Source of the DNA: Gammaproteobacteria bacterium | Lineage (GTDB): Bacteria > Pseudomonadota > Gammaproteobacteria > Granulosicoccales > Granulosicoccaceae | Reading direction: 5' to 3' | Assembly (NCBI GenBank): GCA_002746645.1 | Contig: PDPU01000029.1 | Coordinates: 1-64,000, forward strand | Length of the DNA stretch: 64,000 bases | Shown here: positions 32,690 to 42,777 of the stretch, in pieces | How the letters are laid out: each line of letters begins with the position of its first letter | Numbering within the stretch: position 1 is the first letter of the stretch | Made by a program: the position numbers and the translations under genes | Notes under the pieces: model-generated | Databases searched by the model: none | The model's input: only the letters and a program-made list of their open reading frames with translations | What the model was told of the DNA's origin: nothing

Positions 32690-34120
32690 ATGCGGCGCGC
32701 TTTACAGACACAACTCGCCCGCTTCCGGGCTCATCGGACATCGCTTGCGGCCGAGCGCAGGCGTACCTTGCGCATGGCACTGCCACTGATCGGTGCGCAG
32801 CTGCTCGCGGTGGCCAACGGCCTCGTCGATACGCTGGTTGCCGGCCAGCTCGGAGCTGTCGAAATCGCTGCCTGCGGGCTCGGCGCCAGCCTCCTGTTCA
32901 TCGTGCTGATCGGCGGCACCGGGCTCATCGCCGGACTCTCTCCGATCATGGCGCGGCACATCGGTCGCGGGCAGATTCTCGAGGTCGGGCACTGGTTCCG
33001 TCAGGGGTTGTGGCTGGCGCTGGTACTCGGCGTGTTCGGCTTTCTGCTGATCAGCGGAATCCGGAATCAGGTGGATCACTTCGGTTTCGAGGCCAACCTC
33101 GTGCCGCTGGTGCGCGTCTACCTTGATGCCGCGCGCTGGTGCCTCGTGCCCGCGCTGCTGTTGCTGGTGCCGCGCAATGTCTGCGAAGCCTCGGGGCGCA
33201 CGCGACCGGTACTGCTGATCACCTCGATCGGACTGGCGCTGAACATCATATCGGACCTCGGCCTCGGGCTCGGCTGGTTCGGGCTGCCGAAGCTCGGTCT
33301 GGCCGGTATCGCCTGGTCGACGTCGGTGGTGAACATCGGCATGTGCCTGGTGCTGCTGTGGCGCGTGAACGGTAAGGGTTTTCGTCGTTTCGCCCTCTAT
33401 CAGCCGCTGTTCGTGCGACCGGACAGGGCCAGGCTTGCAAGACTTCTGAAACTCTCGCTGCCGATCTGCATCACCATCCTCTTCGAAACCGGCCTTTTCG
33501 TGGCCATCAGCATGCAGATGGGCATGCTGGGGACACTCGCTGCGAGCGCGCACAGCATCGCCATCACCGTCGCCTCGCTGTTCTTCATGCTGCCGCTCGG
33601 GCTCAGTTTCGCGCTGACCGCGCGCATCGGCGTGGCCCTCGGGCGCGAGTCCGGCTCCTCGATCCGGCTACGCACCGCCAACGGGCTCATGATCGCGTTC
33701 GTGATGTCGCTGTGCTCCGCCCTGGTGTTGCTGCTCTTCCGCCACCGAATCCCGATGCTCTTCACCGACGACGCCGAGGTGCGAGCGCTTGCCGCCACCC
33801 TGTTGCTGTTCGCGGCCGTGTTTCAGGTATCCGATGCCATGCAGATCGCTCAGATCGGTCTCCTCCGCGGCCTTCACGACACACGCGTGCCGATGCTCAT
33901 CAACGGCGCGTCCTACTGGCTCGTGGGATTCTGCGCCGGGGCCTTCGCGGCACACGGACTCGACTTCGGTGCCGCCGGACTCTGGGCGGGGCTCATTGCC
34001 GGACTCAGCACTGCCGCCGTGCTCCTCGCCTGGCGACTCCGCTACCGGCTCGACATCGTCGCGCCACCCGATCGCCGTGACGGCGAACCAGGCCGAGCGC
34101 GCATCCGTGACGATCCGTGA
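32690..34120 (+). CDS. MATE family efflux transporter (NorM-like)
   Basis: 476 residues with twelve predicted membrane helices in two homologous halves, beginning LPLIGAQLLAVANGLVDTLV. The Na+ or H+ antiport of cationic drugs and dyes is the family role; the real substrate is unknown. ATG at 32690 is preferred because CAGGG stands 7 nt upstream; a GTG at 32648 is possible. It follows the TetR regulator gene on the same strand, a common drug-efflux arrangement. Confidence 0.9.
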   Translation: MRRALQTQLARFRAHRTSLAAERRRTLRMALPLIGAQLLAVANGLVDTLVAGQLGAVEIAACGLGASLLFIVLIGGTGLIAGLSPIMARHIGRGQILEVGHWFRQGLWLALVLGVFGFLLISGIRNQVDHFGFEANLVPLVRVYLDAARWCLVPALLLLVPRNVCEASGRTRPVLLITSIGLALNIISDLGLGLGWFGLPKLGLAGIAWSTSVVNIGMCLVLLWRVNGKGFRRFALYQPLFVRPDRARLARLLKLSLPICITILFETGLFVAISMQMGMLGTLAASAHSIAITVASLFFMLPLGLSFALTARIGVALGRESGSSIRLRTANGLMIAFVMSLCSALVLLLFRHRIPMLFTDDAEVRALAATLLLFAAVFQVSDAMQIAQIGLLRGLHDTRVPMLINGASYWLVGFCAGAFAAHGLDFGAAGLWAGLIAGLSTAAVLLAWRLRYRLDIVAPPDRRDGEPGRARIRDDP

Positions 34121-34192
34121 CGCGCATCCATGCAAAACCCGACCCTGGTCACTTCCACGGCGGAATCAGTAACAAAAATTATGACTATCTCG

Positions 34193-34208
34193 TGACTGAT
34201 GATTGTCA
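34193..34208. promoter_or_regulatory. TGAC-N8-GTCA inverted repeat upstream of acs
   Basis: An inverted repeat in the 244-bp region ahead of acs, with a further TGACT copy at 34182-34186. It could bind an activator of acetate use. The motif is short and the factor unknown. Confidence 0.25.
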
Positions 34209-34364
34209 TCGCCTTGCCACTGTGCAAACATCTGCGGGGCTGTTTCACGAGTGTTTCGCCGGCAGCGCCAGAATCGCGACTGCCAATCGAGGCCGTCCAC
34301 CCTTTCGAGTACAAGCACGAAAAAACGCCAGACCTGTAACAAAGTCTCAACCAAAGGAGCTGCA

Positions 34365-36311
34365 ATGGAATACCAGAGCCACACCCCCTCGGAAGCCTTC
34401 ACCAAGGCGGCCCACACCGACGCCGCGCGTTACAAGGAACGCTACGAGGCGTCGATCAGCGACCCTGATGCCTTCTGGGGAGAGGAAGGCCGGCGGCTCG
34501 ACTGGATCAAGCCCTTCAGCACGGTCAAGAACACGAACTTCGACTATCCGAACGTATCGATCAAGTGGTACGAAGATGGCTCGCTGAACGTCGCGGCCAA
34601 CTGCGTTGACCGTCATCTCGAAACGCGCGGCGACCAGACGGCAATCATCTGGGAACCCGACAACCCCGAGGACGAAGCAAGGCACATCACCTACAAGGAG
34701 TTGCACCGCGAGGTCTGCGCCTTCGCCAATGTGTTGAAGGAACTCGGCGTATCGAAAGGCGATCGCGTGGTCATCTATCTGCCGATGATTCCCGAAGCCG
34801 CGTACGCCATGCTCGCCTGCGCGCGCATCGGCGCCATCCATTCGATCGTGTTCGCGGGCTTCTCGCCGGACGCCCTGGCCGACCGCGTCAACGGCTGCGA
34901 AGCCGAACTCGTCATCTGTGCCGATCACGCTCCGCGCGGTGGCCGCAACACACCGCTGAAGGCCAACTGCGACAAGGCCCTGCAGCGCTGCGCCGACAAC
35001 GTGAAACTCCTCGTGGTCGAGCGCACGGGTGACGACACCGAGTGGGTCGACGGACGCGACCACAGCTACAGCGAACTCCGGAAGAACGCCGCCGAAGACT
35101 GTCCGGTCGAGGAAATGAACGCGGAAGACCCGCTCTTCATCCTCTACACTTCCGGCTCCACGGGAAAACCCAAGGGCGTGGTACACACCTCCGGCGGTTA
35201 TCTCGTCTACGCCGCGATGACCCACGAACAGACTTTCGACTACCACGACGGCGACGTCTACTGGTGCACGGCCGATGTCGGCTGGGTGACCGGACACAGC
35301 TACATCGTCTACGGCCCCCTTGCCAATGGCGCAACCAGCCTGATGTTCGAAGGCGTGCCCACCTACCCCGATGCCTCGCGCTTCTGGCAGGTGTGCGAAA
35401 AGCACAAGGTCAACCAGTTCTACACGGCACCTACCGCCATCCGTGCACTCATGGGCAAGGGAGATGACTTCGTCACCGGGAGTGATCTTTCATCGATCAA
35501 GGTGCTCGGCACCGTCGGCGAGCCGATCAACCCCGAGGCCTGGGAGTGGTACTACCGCGTGGTCGGGAAGGAGAACTGCCCCATCGTCGACACCTGGTGG
35601 CAGACCGAAACCGGCGGTCACATGATCACCCCGCTGCCCGGCGCCACCACCACGAAACCGGGCTCGGCCACCTTTCCGTTCTTCGGTGTGAAGCCCGTGA
35701 TTCTCGAGCCTGCGAGCGGCGAGGAAATCACCACCACCGAAGCCGAGGGCGTGCTCTGCATCGCCGACTCCTGGCCTGGCCAGATGCGCACCGTCTACGG
35801 TGACCACCAGCGTTTCATGGATACCTACTTCCAGCAGTATCAGGGTTACTACTTCACGGGCGACGGCTGCCGCCGCGATGCCGACGGCTACTACTGGATC
35901 ACGGGGCGCGTCGACGACGTCATCAACGTCTCGGGCCACCGCATGGGTACCGCCGAAGTCGAAAGCTCGCTGGTGGCGCACGAAGCGGTGTCCGAAGCGG
36001 CCGTGGTCGGCTTCCCGCACGACATCAAGGGTCAGGGCATCTACTGCTACGTGAGTCTCATGGAGGGTGTCGAGGAATCCGAGGAACTCCGCAAGGAACT
36101 CCGCGACTGGGTTCGCAGCGATATCGGCCCCATCGCCTCCCCCGATGCCATTCAGTTCGCTCCGGGATTGCCGAAGACGCGTTCCGGCAAGATCATGCGC
36201 CGGATCCTCCGGAAGATTGCCGAGAACGACGTCAGTTCGCTGGGCGACACCTCGACGCTTGCCGAACCCGAAGTGGTCGACATGCTGATCGAAAACCGCG
36301 TGACGACCTGA
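34365..36311 (+). CDS. acs: Acetyl-CoA synthetase (AMP-forming)
   Basis: Activates acetate to acetyl-CoA through acetyl-AMP. 648 residues (E. coli 652). Seen: ACS N-terminal domain ([20 protein letters not shown]), CoA-site [24 protein letters not shown] block, P-loop [31 protein letters not shown], and the hinge [20 protein letters not shown]. The acetylatable lysine lies in [18 protein letters not shown] at 34365 follows AAAGGAG; the longer open frame upstream is non-homologous. It heads the acetate module with the symporter genes downstream. Confidence 0.98.
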   Translation: MEYQSHTPSEAFTKAAHTDAARYKERYEASISDPDAFWGEEGRRLDWIKPFSTVKNTNFDYPNVSIKWYEDGSLNVAANCVDRHLETRGDQTAIIWEPDNPEDEARHITYKELHREVCAFANVLKELGVSKGDRVVIYLPMIPEAAYAMLACARIGAIHSIVFAGFSPDALADRVNGCEAELVICADHAPRGGRNTPLKANCDKALQRCADNVKLLVVERTGDDTEWVDGRDHSYSELRKNAAEDCPVEEMNAEDPLFILYTSGSTGKPKGVVHTSGGYLVYAAMTHEQTFDYHDGDVYWCTADVGWVTGHSYIVYGPLANGATSLMFEGVPTYPDASRFWQVCEKHKVNQFYTAPTAIRALMGKGDDFVTGSDLSSIKVLGTVGEPINPEAWEWYYRVVGKENCPIVDTWWQTETGGHMITPLPGATTTKPGSATFPFFGVKPVILEPASGEEITTTEAEGVLCIADSWPGQMRTVYGDHQRFMDTYFQQYQGYYFTGDGCRRDADGYYWITGRVDDVINVSGHRMGTAEVESSLVAHEAVSEAAVVGFPHDIKGQGIYCYVSLMEGVEESEELRKELRDWVRSDIGPIASPDAIQFAPGLPKTRSGKIMRRILRKIAENDVSSLGDTSTLAEPEVVDMLIENRVTT

Positions 36312-36346
36312 GATCTTTTGTCCGGATCCCTGGATAATCCGCTGTC

Positions 36347-36365
36347 GCGGGCCTTCGCGGCCCGC
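36347..36365 (+). terminator. Hairpin after acs
   Basis: GCGGGCC / GGCCCGC arms with a 5-nt loop, 35 bp beyond the acs stop and with no T tract. More likely an mRNA-stabilising or attenuating stem between acs and the symporter genes than a full terminator. Confidence 0.35.
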
Positions 36366-36412
36366 ACCCCTGCACTACCACTTCTTGCCTACAGAGGAAA
36401 AATCTACTTAGT

Positions 36413-36688
36413 ATGGTTGACCACAACAACACAACCGCCCCCGACAAGTCGGGCTACTGGGCGGCCAACATGAGCCTTGTCAAGGTCTGTCTCGTGATCT
36501 GGGCGCTGGCTTCCTTCGGTTTCGCGATACTGTTGCGACCACTGCTCTCCGGAATCAAGGTCGGCGGTACCGATCTCGGATTCTGGTTCGCGCAGCAGGG
36601 CTCGATTCTCGTGTTCCTGTTCCTGATCTTCTTCTACGCATGGCGCATGAACGCGCTGGATCGCGCACACGACGTGCACGAGGACTGA
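36413..36688 (+). CDS. DUF4212 small membrane subunit of the symporter
   Basis: 91 residues with two membrane helices (CLVIWALASFGFAILLRPLL and SILVFLFLIFFYAWRMNALD). The YWAANMSLVKVCLVIWALASF N-terminal block and FWFAQQGSI motif (given here as separate pieces of the family pattern) fit DUF4212, which almost always precedes a VC_2705-type sodium/solute symporter. It is probably an accessory subunit. The stop lies 4 bp before the symporter start. Confidence 0.9.
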   Translation: MVDHNNTTAPDKSGYWAANMSLVKVCLVIWALASFGFAILLRPLLSGIKVGGTDLGFWFAQQGSILVFLFLIFFYAWRMNALDRAHDVHED

Positions 36689-36692
36689 TCCC

Positions 36693-38462
36693 ATGAGTCA
36701 ATACGCGTTGAATCTGGTTTTCGTGGGCGGGACCTTCCTGCTCTACATCGGCATCGCCATCTGGGCACGCGCCGGTTCCACCTCCGAATTCTATGCTGCG
36801 AATCGCGGCGTGCACCCTGTGGTCAACGGCATGGCAACAGCCGCCGACTGGATGTCGGCCGCCTCGTTCATCTCGATGGCCGGTCTCATCGCCTTCACGG
36901 GCTACGACAACTCCAGCTTCCTGATGGGCTGGACGGGCGGCTACGTGCTGCTTGCGCTTCTTCTCGCACCGTATCTCCGCAAGTTCGGCAAGTTCACGGT
37001 GCCGGAATTCATCGGTGACCGCTTCTACTCGAAGACGGCACGGCTCGTTGCCGTGGCCTGTCTCATCGTCGCCTCGGTCACCTACGTCATCGGCCAGATG
37101 ACGGGTGTGGGCGTCGCCTTCTCGCGCTTTCTCGAGGTCAGCAATACCACAGGCCTCCTGATCGGTGCGGCCGTCGTGTTCTTCTACGCGGTACTCGGCG
37201 GCATGAAGGGTGTCACCTACACGCAGGTGGCGCAGTACGTGGTGCTGGCTCTTGCCTACACCGTACCCGCCATCTTCATCTCCCTGCACCTCACGGGCGT
37301 GGCTTTCCCGCCGCTCGGGCTCTTCTCCGAGCACGTGGGTTCGGGTGTACCGCTGCTGGAACGGCTCGACCAGGTCGTCGAGGAACTCGGCTTCAAGAGC
37401 TATACCGGCCACCACACCAATACCCTCAACATGGTGCTGTTCACCCTGTCGCTGATGATCGGCACGGCGGGTCTGCCGCACGTCATCATCCGCTTCTTCA
37501 CCGTGCCCAAGGTGTCCGATGCACGCTGGTCGGCCGGCTGGGCACTGGTGTTCATCTCGGTGGTCTACCTGACGGCACCCGCGGTCGGTGCCATGGCGCG
37601 CCTGAACATCATCGACACGGTCTACCCGAACGGCACCAGCGCCGAAGCCCTCGAATACGAGAGCCGGCCGCAGTGGATGGCAAACTGGGAAAAGACCGGC
37701 CTGCTGAAGTTCGAGGACAAGAACGGCGATGGCCGTATCCAGTTCTACAATGACGAAAACGCCGATTTCGCCAAACAGGTCGAAGCGCGCGGCTGGGCGG
37801 GTTCGGAACTCACCGTCAACCGCGACATCCTCGTGCTCGCCAATCCCGAGATCGCGAAGCTTCCGCCCTGGGTCATCGCGCTCGTGGCCGCAGGCGGTCT
37901 CGCCGCCGCGCTCTCGACGGCAGCGGGACTGCTGCTCGCGATATCCGGCGCAGTCAGTCACGATCTGATCAAGGGGGCGATCAACCCGAACATCTCGGAA
38001 CGTGGAGAACTCATGGCGGCGCGTATCGCGATGGCCGTGGCAATCGGCGTGGCCACCTGGCTCGGGCTCAATCCACCGGGCTTCGCGGCACAGACCGTGG
38101 CACTCGCCTTCGGTATCGCCGCCGCCTCGATCTTCCCGGCGCTGATGATGGGCATCTTCTCGAAACGCATCAACAACGTGGGGGCGGTTGCAGGCATGCT
38201 CTGCGGCCTGATCTTCACGCTCGTGTACATCTTCATGTACAAGGGCTGGCTGTTCATCCCGGGCACCAACCAGTTGGCCGACATACCCGAGAACTGGGTC
38301 CTGGGCATCTCGCCGCTCTCGATCGGTTCGGTAGGCGCACTGATCAACTTCGTCGTGGCCTATCTCCTGTCGAACGCCACTGCAGCGCCGCCGAAGGAGA
38401 TTCAGGAACTCGTCGAAAGCGTACGCGTACCGCGTGGCGCGGGTACGGCCGTCGATCACTGA
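36693..38462 (+). CDS. Sodium:solute symporter, VC_2705 subfamily (probable acetate uptake)
   Basis: 589 residues of the SSS/SLC5 family with about 13 membrane helices. Seen: SEFYAANRGVHPVVNGMATA, ADWMSAASFISMAGLIAFTG with sodium-site residues, and VPEFIGDRFYSKTARLVAVA. A long hydrophilic insertion at about residues 310-395 contains DKNGDGRIQFYN (342-353), which resembles an EF-hand loop. ActP-like acetate transport is inferred from acs upstream and the family; other short carboxylates are possible. Confidence 0.9.
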   Translation: MSQYALNLVFVGGTFLLYIGIAIWARAGSTSEFYAANRGVHPVVNGMATAADWMSAASFISMAGLIAFTGYDNSSFLMGWTGGYVLLALLLAPYLRKFGKFTVPEFIGDRFYSKTARLVAVACLIVASVTYVIGQMTGVGVAFSRFLEVSNTTGLLIGAAVVFFYAVLGGMKGVTYTQVAQYVVLALAYTVPAIFISLHLTGVAFPPLGLFSEHVGSGVPLLERLDQVVEELGFKSYTGHHTNTLNMVLFTLSLMIGTAGLPHVIIRFFTVPKVSDARWSAGWALVFISVVYLTAPAVGAMARLNIIDTVYPNGTSAEALEYESRPQWMANWEKTGLLKFEDKNGDGRIQFYNDENADFAKQVEARGWAGSELTVNRDILVLANPEIAKLPPWVIALVAAGGLAAALSTAAGLLLAISGAVSHDLIKGAINPNISERGELMAARIAMAVAIGVATWLGLNPPGFAAQTVALAFGIAAASIFPALMMGIFSKRINNVGAVAGMLCGLIFTLVYIFMYKGWLFIPGTNQLADIPENWVLGISPLSIGSVGALINFVVAYLLSNATAAPPKEIQELVESVRVPRGAGTAVDH

Positions 38463-38566
38463 TTGCCGATGCTGCCCTTCGCCCGGGAGCACCGGGCGAG
38501 GGGTGCACTGCCATTGTCGGTAGTCACGGTTCAACGCGGCCACCGGCAACGATCCACTACACATTG

Positions 38567-38591
38567 GGCCCGGCACGTTGCCGGGCCTTTT
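38567..38591 (+). terminator. Rho-independent terminator after the symporter gene
   Basis: Perfect 9-bp stem GGCCCGGCA / TGCCGGGCC with a 3-nt loop followed by TTTT. It closes the acs-symporter transcript 105 bp past the stop, and lies just before the next gene on the same strand. Confidence 0.8.
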
Positions 38592-38609
38592 CATGACCGT
38601 CGACAACAC

Positions 38610-39125
38610 ATGTTCATCGATCTCGTTGCCACCATCGCCGCCGGTTTCCTCGGCGCCGGTGTGGCGCTCATCCTCGGCAACATACTCGGCAGTCGCTGGC
38701 CACGCTGGGCACTTCCCGCGATGATGGCAGCCGCGATGTTCGGCTACGTGCTCTACAGCGAATACAGCTGGTATGACCGCACCGTCGCTTCGCTACCTGA
38801 ATCCATCGTGGTGCTCGAAGCACCGGAGACGCGCTCGCCACTGCGGCCCTGGACCTACATCTGGCCGCTGCGTCCGCGCATGATCGCGGTGGATCCTGAA
38901 GCAGCCATGACACACGCCGACAAACCCGGCTATCGCATGGCACAGCTCTACTTCCTTGCCCGCCACGGTCATCGTGCCGCGGTGGCGGTCGTGGTCGATT
39001 GCGAGACACGCCGCCGCGCCGAACTCGTGGACGGTGTCGAACTTGCCGACGATGGCAGCATCGTCGGGGGTGAATGGCGTGCAATCGCCGACGAGGATCG
39101 AATCGGCGAGGTGCTGTGCGACTGA
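38610..39125 (+). CDS. Hypothetical membrane protein
   Basis: 171 residues, not recognised. The N-terminus has two hydrophobic segments (LVATIAAGFLGAGVALILGN and WALPAMMAAAMFGYVLYSEY). The rest is a soluble domain of mixed alpha/beta character with PLRPWTYIWPLRPRMIAVD and a run of paired basic and acidic residues. ATG at 38610 begins 19 bp past the terminator T tract, so it needs its own promoter, which I could not identify. It converges on the CBS/nucleotidyltransferase gene; no job can be given. Confidence 0.65.
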   Translation: MFIDLVATIAAGFLGAGVALILGNILGSRWPRWALPAMMAAAMFGYVLYSEYSWYDRTVASLPESIVVLEAPETRSPLRPWTYIWPLRPRMIAVDPEAAMTHADKPGYRMAQLYFLARHGHRAAVAVVVDCETRRRAELVDGVELADDGSIVGGEWRAIADEDRIGEVLCD

Positions 39126-39207
39126 CACGACCTCGGCCCGATGCCACCATCGAGGCTGTCGTCACCACACCCGCCGCAGCCACGATCGCGCCGGCGCCTT
39201 TCAGCTT

Positions 39208-41121
39208 TCAGCCCAGCACCCCTTGCCGTGACTGCATCGTCGCCTGCAGTTTCTTGACGATGCCGAGGCAGTACTTCAACTGCTCGCGCTCGAGCTGTCC
39301 GAGGTCATCGGGGTTGATGTAGTTGTCGGGCTTGTGCCCGCGCCGCACCTGTCTGGCCTGATGACGCATGCGCAGCATGCTCATGAATTCGTAGCTCTCG
39401 GCAAGGTTGCGCCGTGCGTCTTCGCTGAGTACACCGCGTTTTTCACTGACAGCAGGTTCGGTCAGCCGCTCCCAGGTATTCACTTCACGACTCGCCACCG
39501 ACAAGGCATGCGCGCGCGCCATGTCGACGATCGGCACGAGCGCGCCGTGCTTCATGTCGATCTTGTGCCGCCACTGGCCGCGCCGCTCGGTGGCGAGTTG
39601 TCCGAAGAGCCCGATCGGCGGACGATGCTTGAGCGCATTCGACATGAGGTGTGCGACGAATATGCTGTTGCTGCTCGCGGCATCGAGCGAGGCGCTCTGC
39701 AGGCTGTAGAGAAGGCCTGTCTCACCGTGAATGACGCGAAGATCGAACATGACGCTCGCCAGCATCTGCGCTTCGTTGTCAGGCCGGTTGATCCAGCCAT
39801 CGAAGTAGTCGAGCCAGACACGGAGTGGCTGGCACCAGCGCGGGTTCATCGCCATCATGTCACCCGGACAGAACACGTAGCCCGTGGTGTCGAGATCGGT
39901 GCAGACTCGCTCGGCAAATCGCGCGAACCACTCACCATGTTGCGTCTTGTCGAATCGGTCATCGATGATGATGCAGTTGTCCTGGTCGGTAACGCTGGTC
40001 TGCTCGCGGCGCCCTTGCGAACCGCAGGCCAGCCAGGCGAAAGGCACCGGTGGCTCGCCGAGATCCTCGAGCGCCAGCGCGATGACGCGCTTCGTGACCG
40101 CATCGGTAACCGAGGTCATGACATGACCGATTTCCATCGCCGACGAACCGCTGTCGACGAGGTGGGCAAGAAGACGCGGCGTTTCGGCAGTGATGCCGGC
40201 GATGGCGTCGGCGGAATCGAGCCGCGCGATCTCGGCATTGATATGCACCACCGACGAACTCTGCTGCCGCACGATGTCGGTCTGGGTGATGATGCCGACA
40301 AGGCGCCCGCCTTTCACCACCGGCACGTGGGCGATGCGATACTGACTCAGAAGCCGTGTGAGGTCGACCAGCGTATCGCCCGGGCCCAGGGTAAGGGGTT
40401 TGTCGCTCATGATGGTGGCGAGTGCCTCGGCACTGTCATGACCGGCGGCCACCACGCGCGCCGTGATATCCGCTTCGGTGACGATACCGACGAGTCGATG
40501 ATCCCCCTGCACGATCGGCAGGCAGGAAATGCGCTTTTCGGCCATGAGCGACGCCGCGTCACGGATGGTGGCTTCCGGTGGCAGTGCGAAGGGTCTGGCC
40601 GTCATGACCTCGCCGATCGGGGTGTGCAGCATGGGACGTTGCTCTGCCACGACCTCGTCTGCCGCGTCGTCTTGCAGCTCGCTCTGCCGATCGACACCCA
40701 CCGCGTCGAGCGAGGTCAGCATCTCGGCAAAGGATGGCAGACTTGCCGTGTCGGCGGGGTAGTCGCTTTCGGCAACCAGCAGGAGGCTGCCGGCATCGAG
40801 CGCCTTGACGATCAGCCCGTCTCCCTTCCTGCGCCGGGCCGGCAAGGCGAAACCCGAGCCTTCGGCCAGCGCGAGCAACGACGTCGCTGCGTTGCCGCGC
40901 ACGACCATCACGCCTTCGAGCACGAGGCAGATCCAGGCTTCTCCGTCTTCCGGCAACGGCCAGTTCGCCGACTCCTCCAGCCGGAGCAGCCTTGCCACGG
41001 CAGCCAGGGCGTCAAGATCGCGGCCGTCCGCGGCATGCTCGCCAACGACGGCACCGAGAAAGTCCACGATACGTGTACGCAGCGCCTCGTCAGCGGCGTC
41101 GATCGGCAAGGCGTCGCTCAT
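39208..41121 (-). CDS. CBS-domain / DUF294 nucleotidyltransferase-like regulator
   Basis: 637 residues, soluble. The N-terminal 150 residues resemble a degenerate cyclic-nucleotide-binding fold. Two CBS motifs follow at about residues 165-290 (MTARPFALPPEATIRDAASL; LTRLLSQYRIAHVPVVKGGR). A DUF294/GlnD-like nucleotidyltransferase domain has GSQGRREQTSVTDQDN (from about residue 367, the GS...DxD pattern), and a C-terminal DUF294_C helical domain follows. Proteins of this type lie next to DUF4212/symporter pairs in other Proteobacteria, so regulation of acetate uptake is likely, but substrate and target are unknown. ATG at 41121 has GAGG upstream. Confidence 0.88.
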   Translation of the reverse strand: MSDALPIDAADEALRTRIVDFLGAVVGEHAADGRDLDALAAVARLLRLEESANWPLPEDGEAWICLVLEGVMVVRGNAATSLLALAEGSGFALPARRRKGDGLIVKALDAGSLLLVAESDYPADTASLPSFAEMLTSLDAVGVDRQSELQDDAADEVVAEQRPMLHTPIGEVMTARPFALPPEATIRDAASLMAEKRISCLPIVQGDHRLVGIVTEADITARVVAAGHDSAEALATIMSDKPLTLGPGDTLVDLTRLLSQYRIAHVPVVKGGRLVGIITQTDIVRQQSSSVVHINAEIARLDSADAIAGITAETPRLLAHLVDSGSSAMEIGHVMTSVTDAVTKRVIALALEDLGEPPVPFAWLACGSQGRREQTSVTDQDNCIIIDDRFDKTQHGEWFARFAERVCTDLDTTGYVFCPGDMMAMNPRWCQPLRVWLDYFDGWINRPDNEAQMLASVMFDLRVIHGETGLLYSLQSASLDAASSNSIFVAHLMSNALKHRPPIGLFGQLATERRGQWRHKIDMKHGALVPIVDMARAHALSVASREVNTWERLTEPAVSEKRGVLSEDARRNLAESYEFMSMLRMRHQARQVRRGHKPDNYINPDDLGQLEREQLKYCLGIVKKLQATMQSRQGVLG

Positions 41122-41217
41122 GATTCCAACCTCGTTTTGAATGGTGCGATGAGACAGAGGATATGCGATGCTGGCTACCGATGTAGATGTATGTGACAAC
41201 CATGGAGGCCCGTCAGC

Positions 41218-42777
41218 ATGACCGAACGCTTTTCCTTGCGAGTGCGTATCTTTCTGTTCTTCGCGCTCATTGCGCTCGGTGCCGTGGTGGCCATCGGCCT
41301 GGCCATCGCAGTGGGTCTCGCCGCCGAACCCGCGGAGCGTGTCGAGCGGCTTGCATCCAACGCGGGCATGGCAGGCTTTGCCATTGTCGTCATCACGTTG
41401 CTCGTGTGGATGCTCTTCGATCAGTACCTTGCCCGCGCCCTGCACACGATGGCGCGCAGCATGGAATCGGCCATGCACGGCAATGTCATGACCCTGAACG
41501 ACGACGACCTTCGCTATCTCGGCCCCATCAGACCCGCTGCGACGGCCTTGCTTGCCGCCAACGCCGAACTGCGTCGACAGCACGAGTCCGAGCGCGCCGC
41601 TGACGAAGCGAAGATCCGCGTGCACGAGCGTCGCCTCGCCGCCATCCTCAGGGACTTCGAGCACCCGCTGGTGCTGGCCAACCGCGAACACCGCATCACG
41701 CTGTTCAATGCGGCGGCCGCCGAGCGCATCGGAGGACGCGGCGAGATTGGCGTGGGCCGGCGCCTCGACGAGTTGTTCGATCTCGATGTGCTGAAGGCAA
41801 GCTTCGCGGAAGTGCAGTTGCGCTCACGCGAGAGCGATGGCGTGACGGTCGAGCAACGTGTCCGTGTCTATCGCGAACTTCCCTGGGCAGCCACCGTGAC
41901 GTCAGCCGACGACGGACACACGCCCGCCGACTCCATGACCGTCAGCATGAGCCCGATCAGGGGCGATGATGGCGACGTACCGGGATACCTGCTGGTTCTC
42001 GATGCCCGACCCGGAGGCGCAGGGCCAGACACGGCAGTCGACGTTCCACCTTCCGCTGCTGACGCGAATGTGGTCGCTGCACCGCCGAAAAACGCAACCG
42101 CCGCCTCACGCCACCACTTTCACGATTTCCTGCTGTTCGAACGATGCCCTGAAAAGGCGCTGCTCGAACGGCCGCTGAACACGCTGAACTTCGTGGTCTT
42201 CGATACCGAGACCACCGGACTCGAACCGTCCCGCGGCGACGAGATCATCTCGATTGCCGGCGTGCGTGTGGTCAACGGCTACGTGATCGAGCAGGATACC
42301 TTCGACGAACTCGTCAATCCGGGACGTGCCATACCGCCCGCATCAACGAAGTTTCATGGCCTTGTCGATGCCGACGTGGCCGACAGCGACGCCATCGAAG
42401 AAGTGCTGCCACGCTTCCGGCGCTTCGTGGCCGATTCGATTCTGGTCGCCCACAACGCCGCCTTCGACATGAAGTTCCTGACCCTCAAGCAGAGTGCCGC
42501 CGGGGTGGATTTCCGTGAACTTGCGGTACTCGACACGGTGCTGCTGTCGGCCTGGCTGCACGACCACACCGGCCAGCACACACTCGACGCCCTCGCCGAA
42601 CGGTTCGGCGTCGAGGTTCACGGGCGTCATACCGCACTTGGCGACACGCTCGTCACGGCCGAGGTGTTCGTGGCCATGCTGCCCGCGCTCGAAGCCCGCG
42701 GCGTGGTCACGCTTGGCGATGCAATCGACATCTGCAGCCGTTCGTCGGACATCACCCAGGCGCAGACGAGATACTGA
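41218..42777 (+). CDS. Membrane-anchored PAS / DnaQ-type 3'-5' exonuclease protein
   Basis: 519 residues. Two N-terminal membrane helices (FLFFALIALGAVVAIGLAIA and AGFAIVVITLLVWMLFDQYL) are followed by a HAMP-like helical stretch and a PAS-like domain (about residues 135-260, FEHPLVLANREHRITLFNAA). An Ala/Pro-rich linker leads to a DEDDh exonuclease: FDTETTGLEPS with D329, then DSILVAHNAAFDMKFL and the H/D pair in GRHTALGDTLVTAEVF. The sensor-like front on a nuclease suggests signal-dependent nucleic-acid degradation at the membrane, which is inference. GGAGG precedes the ATG. It is divergent from the CBS/NTase gene and overlaps the dipeptidase gene tail to tail by 26 bp. Confidence 0.88.
   Translation: MTERFSLRVRIFLFFALIALGAVVAIGLAIAVGLAAEPAERVERLASNAGMAGFAIVVITLLVWMLFDQYLARALHTMARSMESAMHGNVMTLNDDDLRYLGPIRPAATALLAANAELRRQHESERAADEAKIRVHERRLAAILRDFEHPLVLANREHRITLFNAAAAERIGGRGEIGVGRRLDELFDLDVLKASFAEVQLRSRESDGVTVEQRVRVYRELPWAATVTSADDGHTPADSMTVSMSPIRGDDGDVPGYLLVLDARPGGAGPDTAVDVPPSAADANVVAAPPKNATAASRHHFHDFLLFERCPEKALLERPLNTLNFVVFDTETTGLEPSRGDEIISIAGVRVVNGYVIEQDTFDELVNPGRAIPPASTKFHGLVDADVADSDAIEEVLPRFRRFVADSILVAHNAAFDMKFLTLKQSAAGVDFRELAVLDTVLLSAWLHDHTGQHTLDALAERFGVEVHGRHTALGDTLVTAEVFVAMLPALEARGVVTLGDAIDICSRSSDITQAQTRY

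Noticed and set aside
36555..38609. A 684-codon frame antisense to the symporter gene
   Set aside because: It has no recognisable domain, an Arg/Asp/His-rich composition typical of antisense shadows, and the sense strand encodes a clear SSS transporter.
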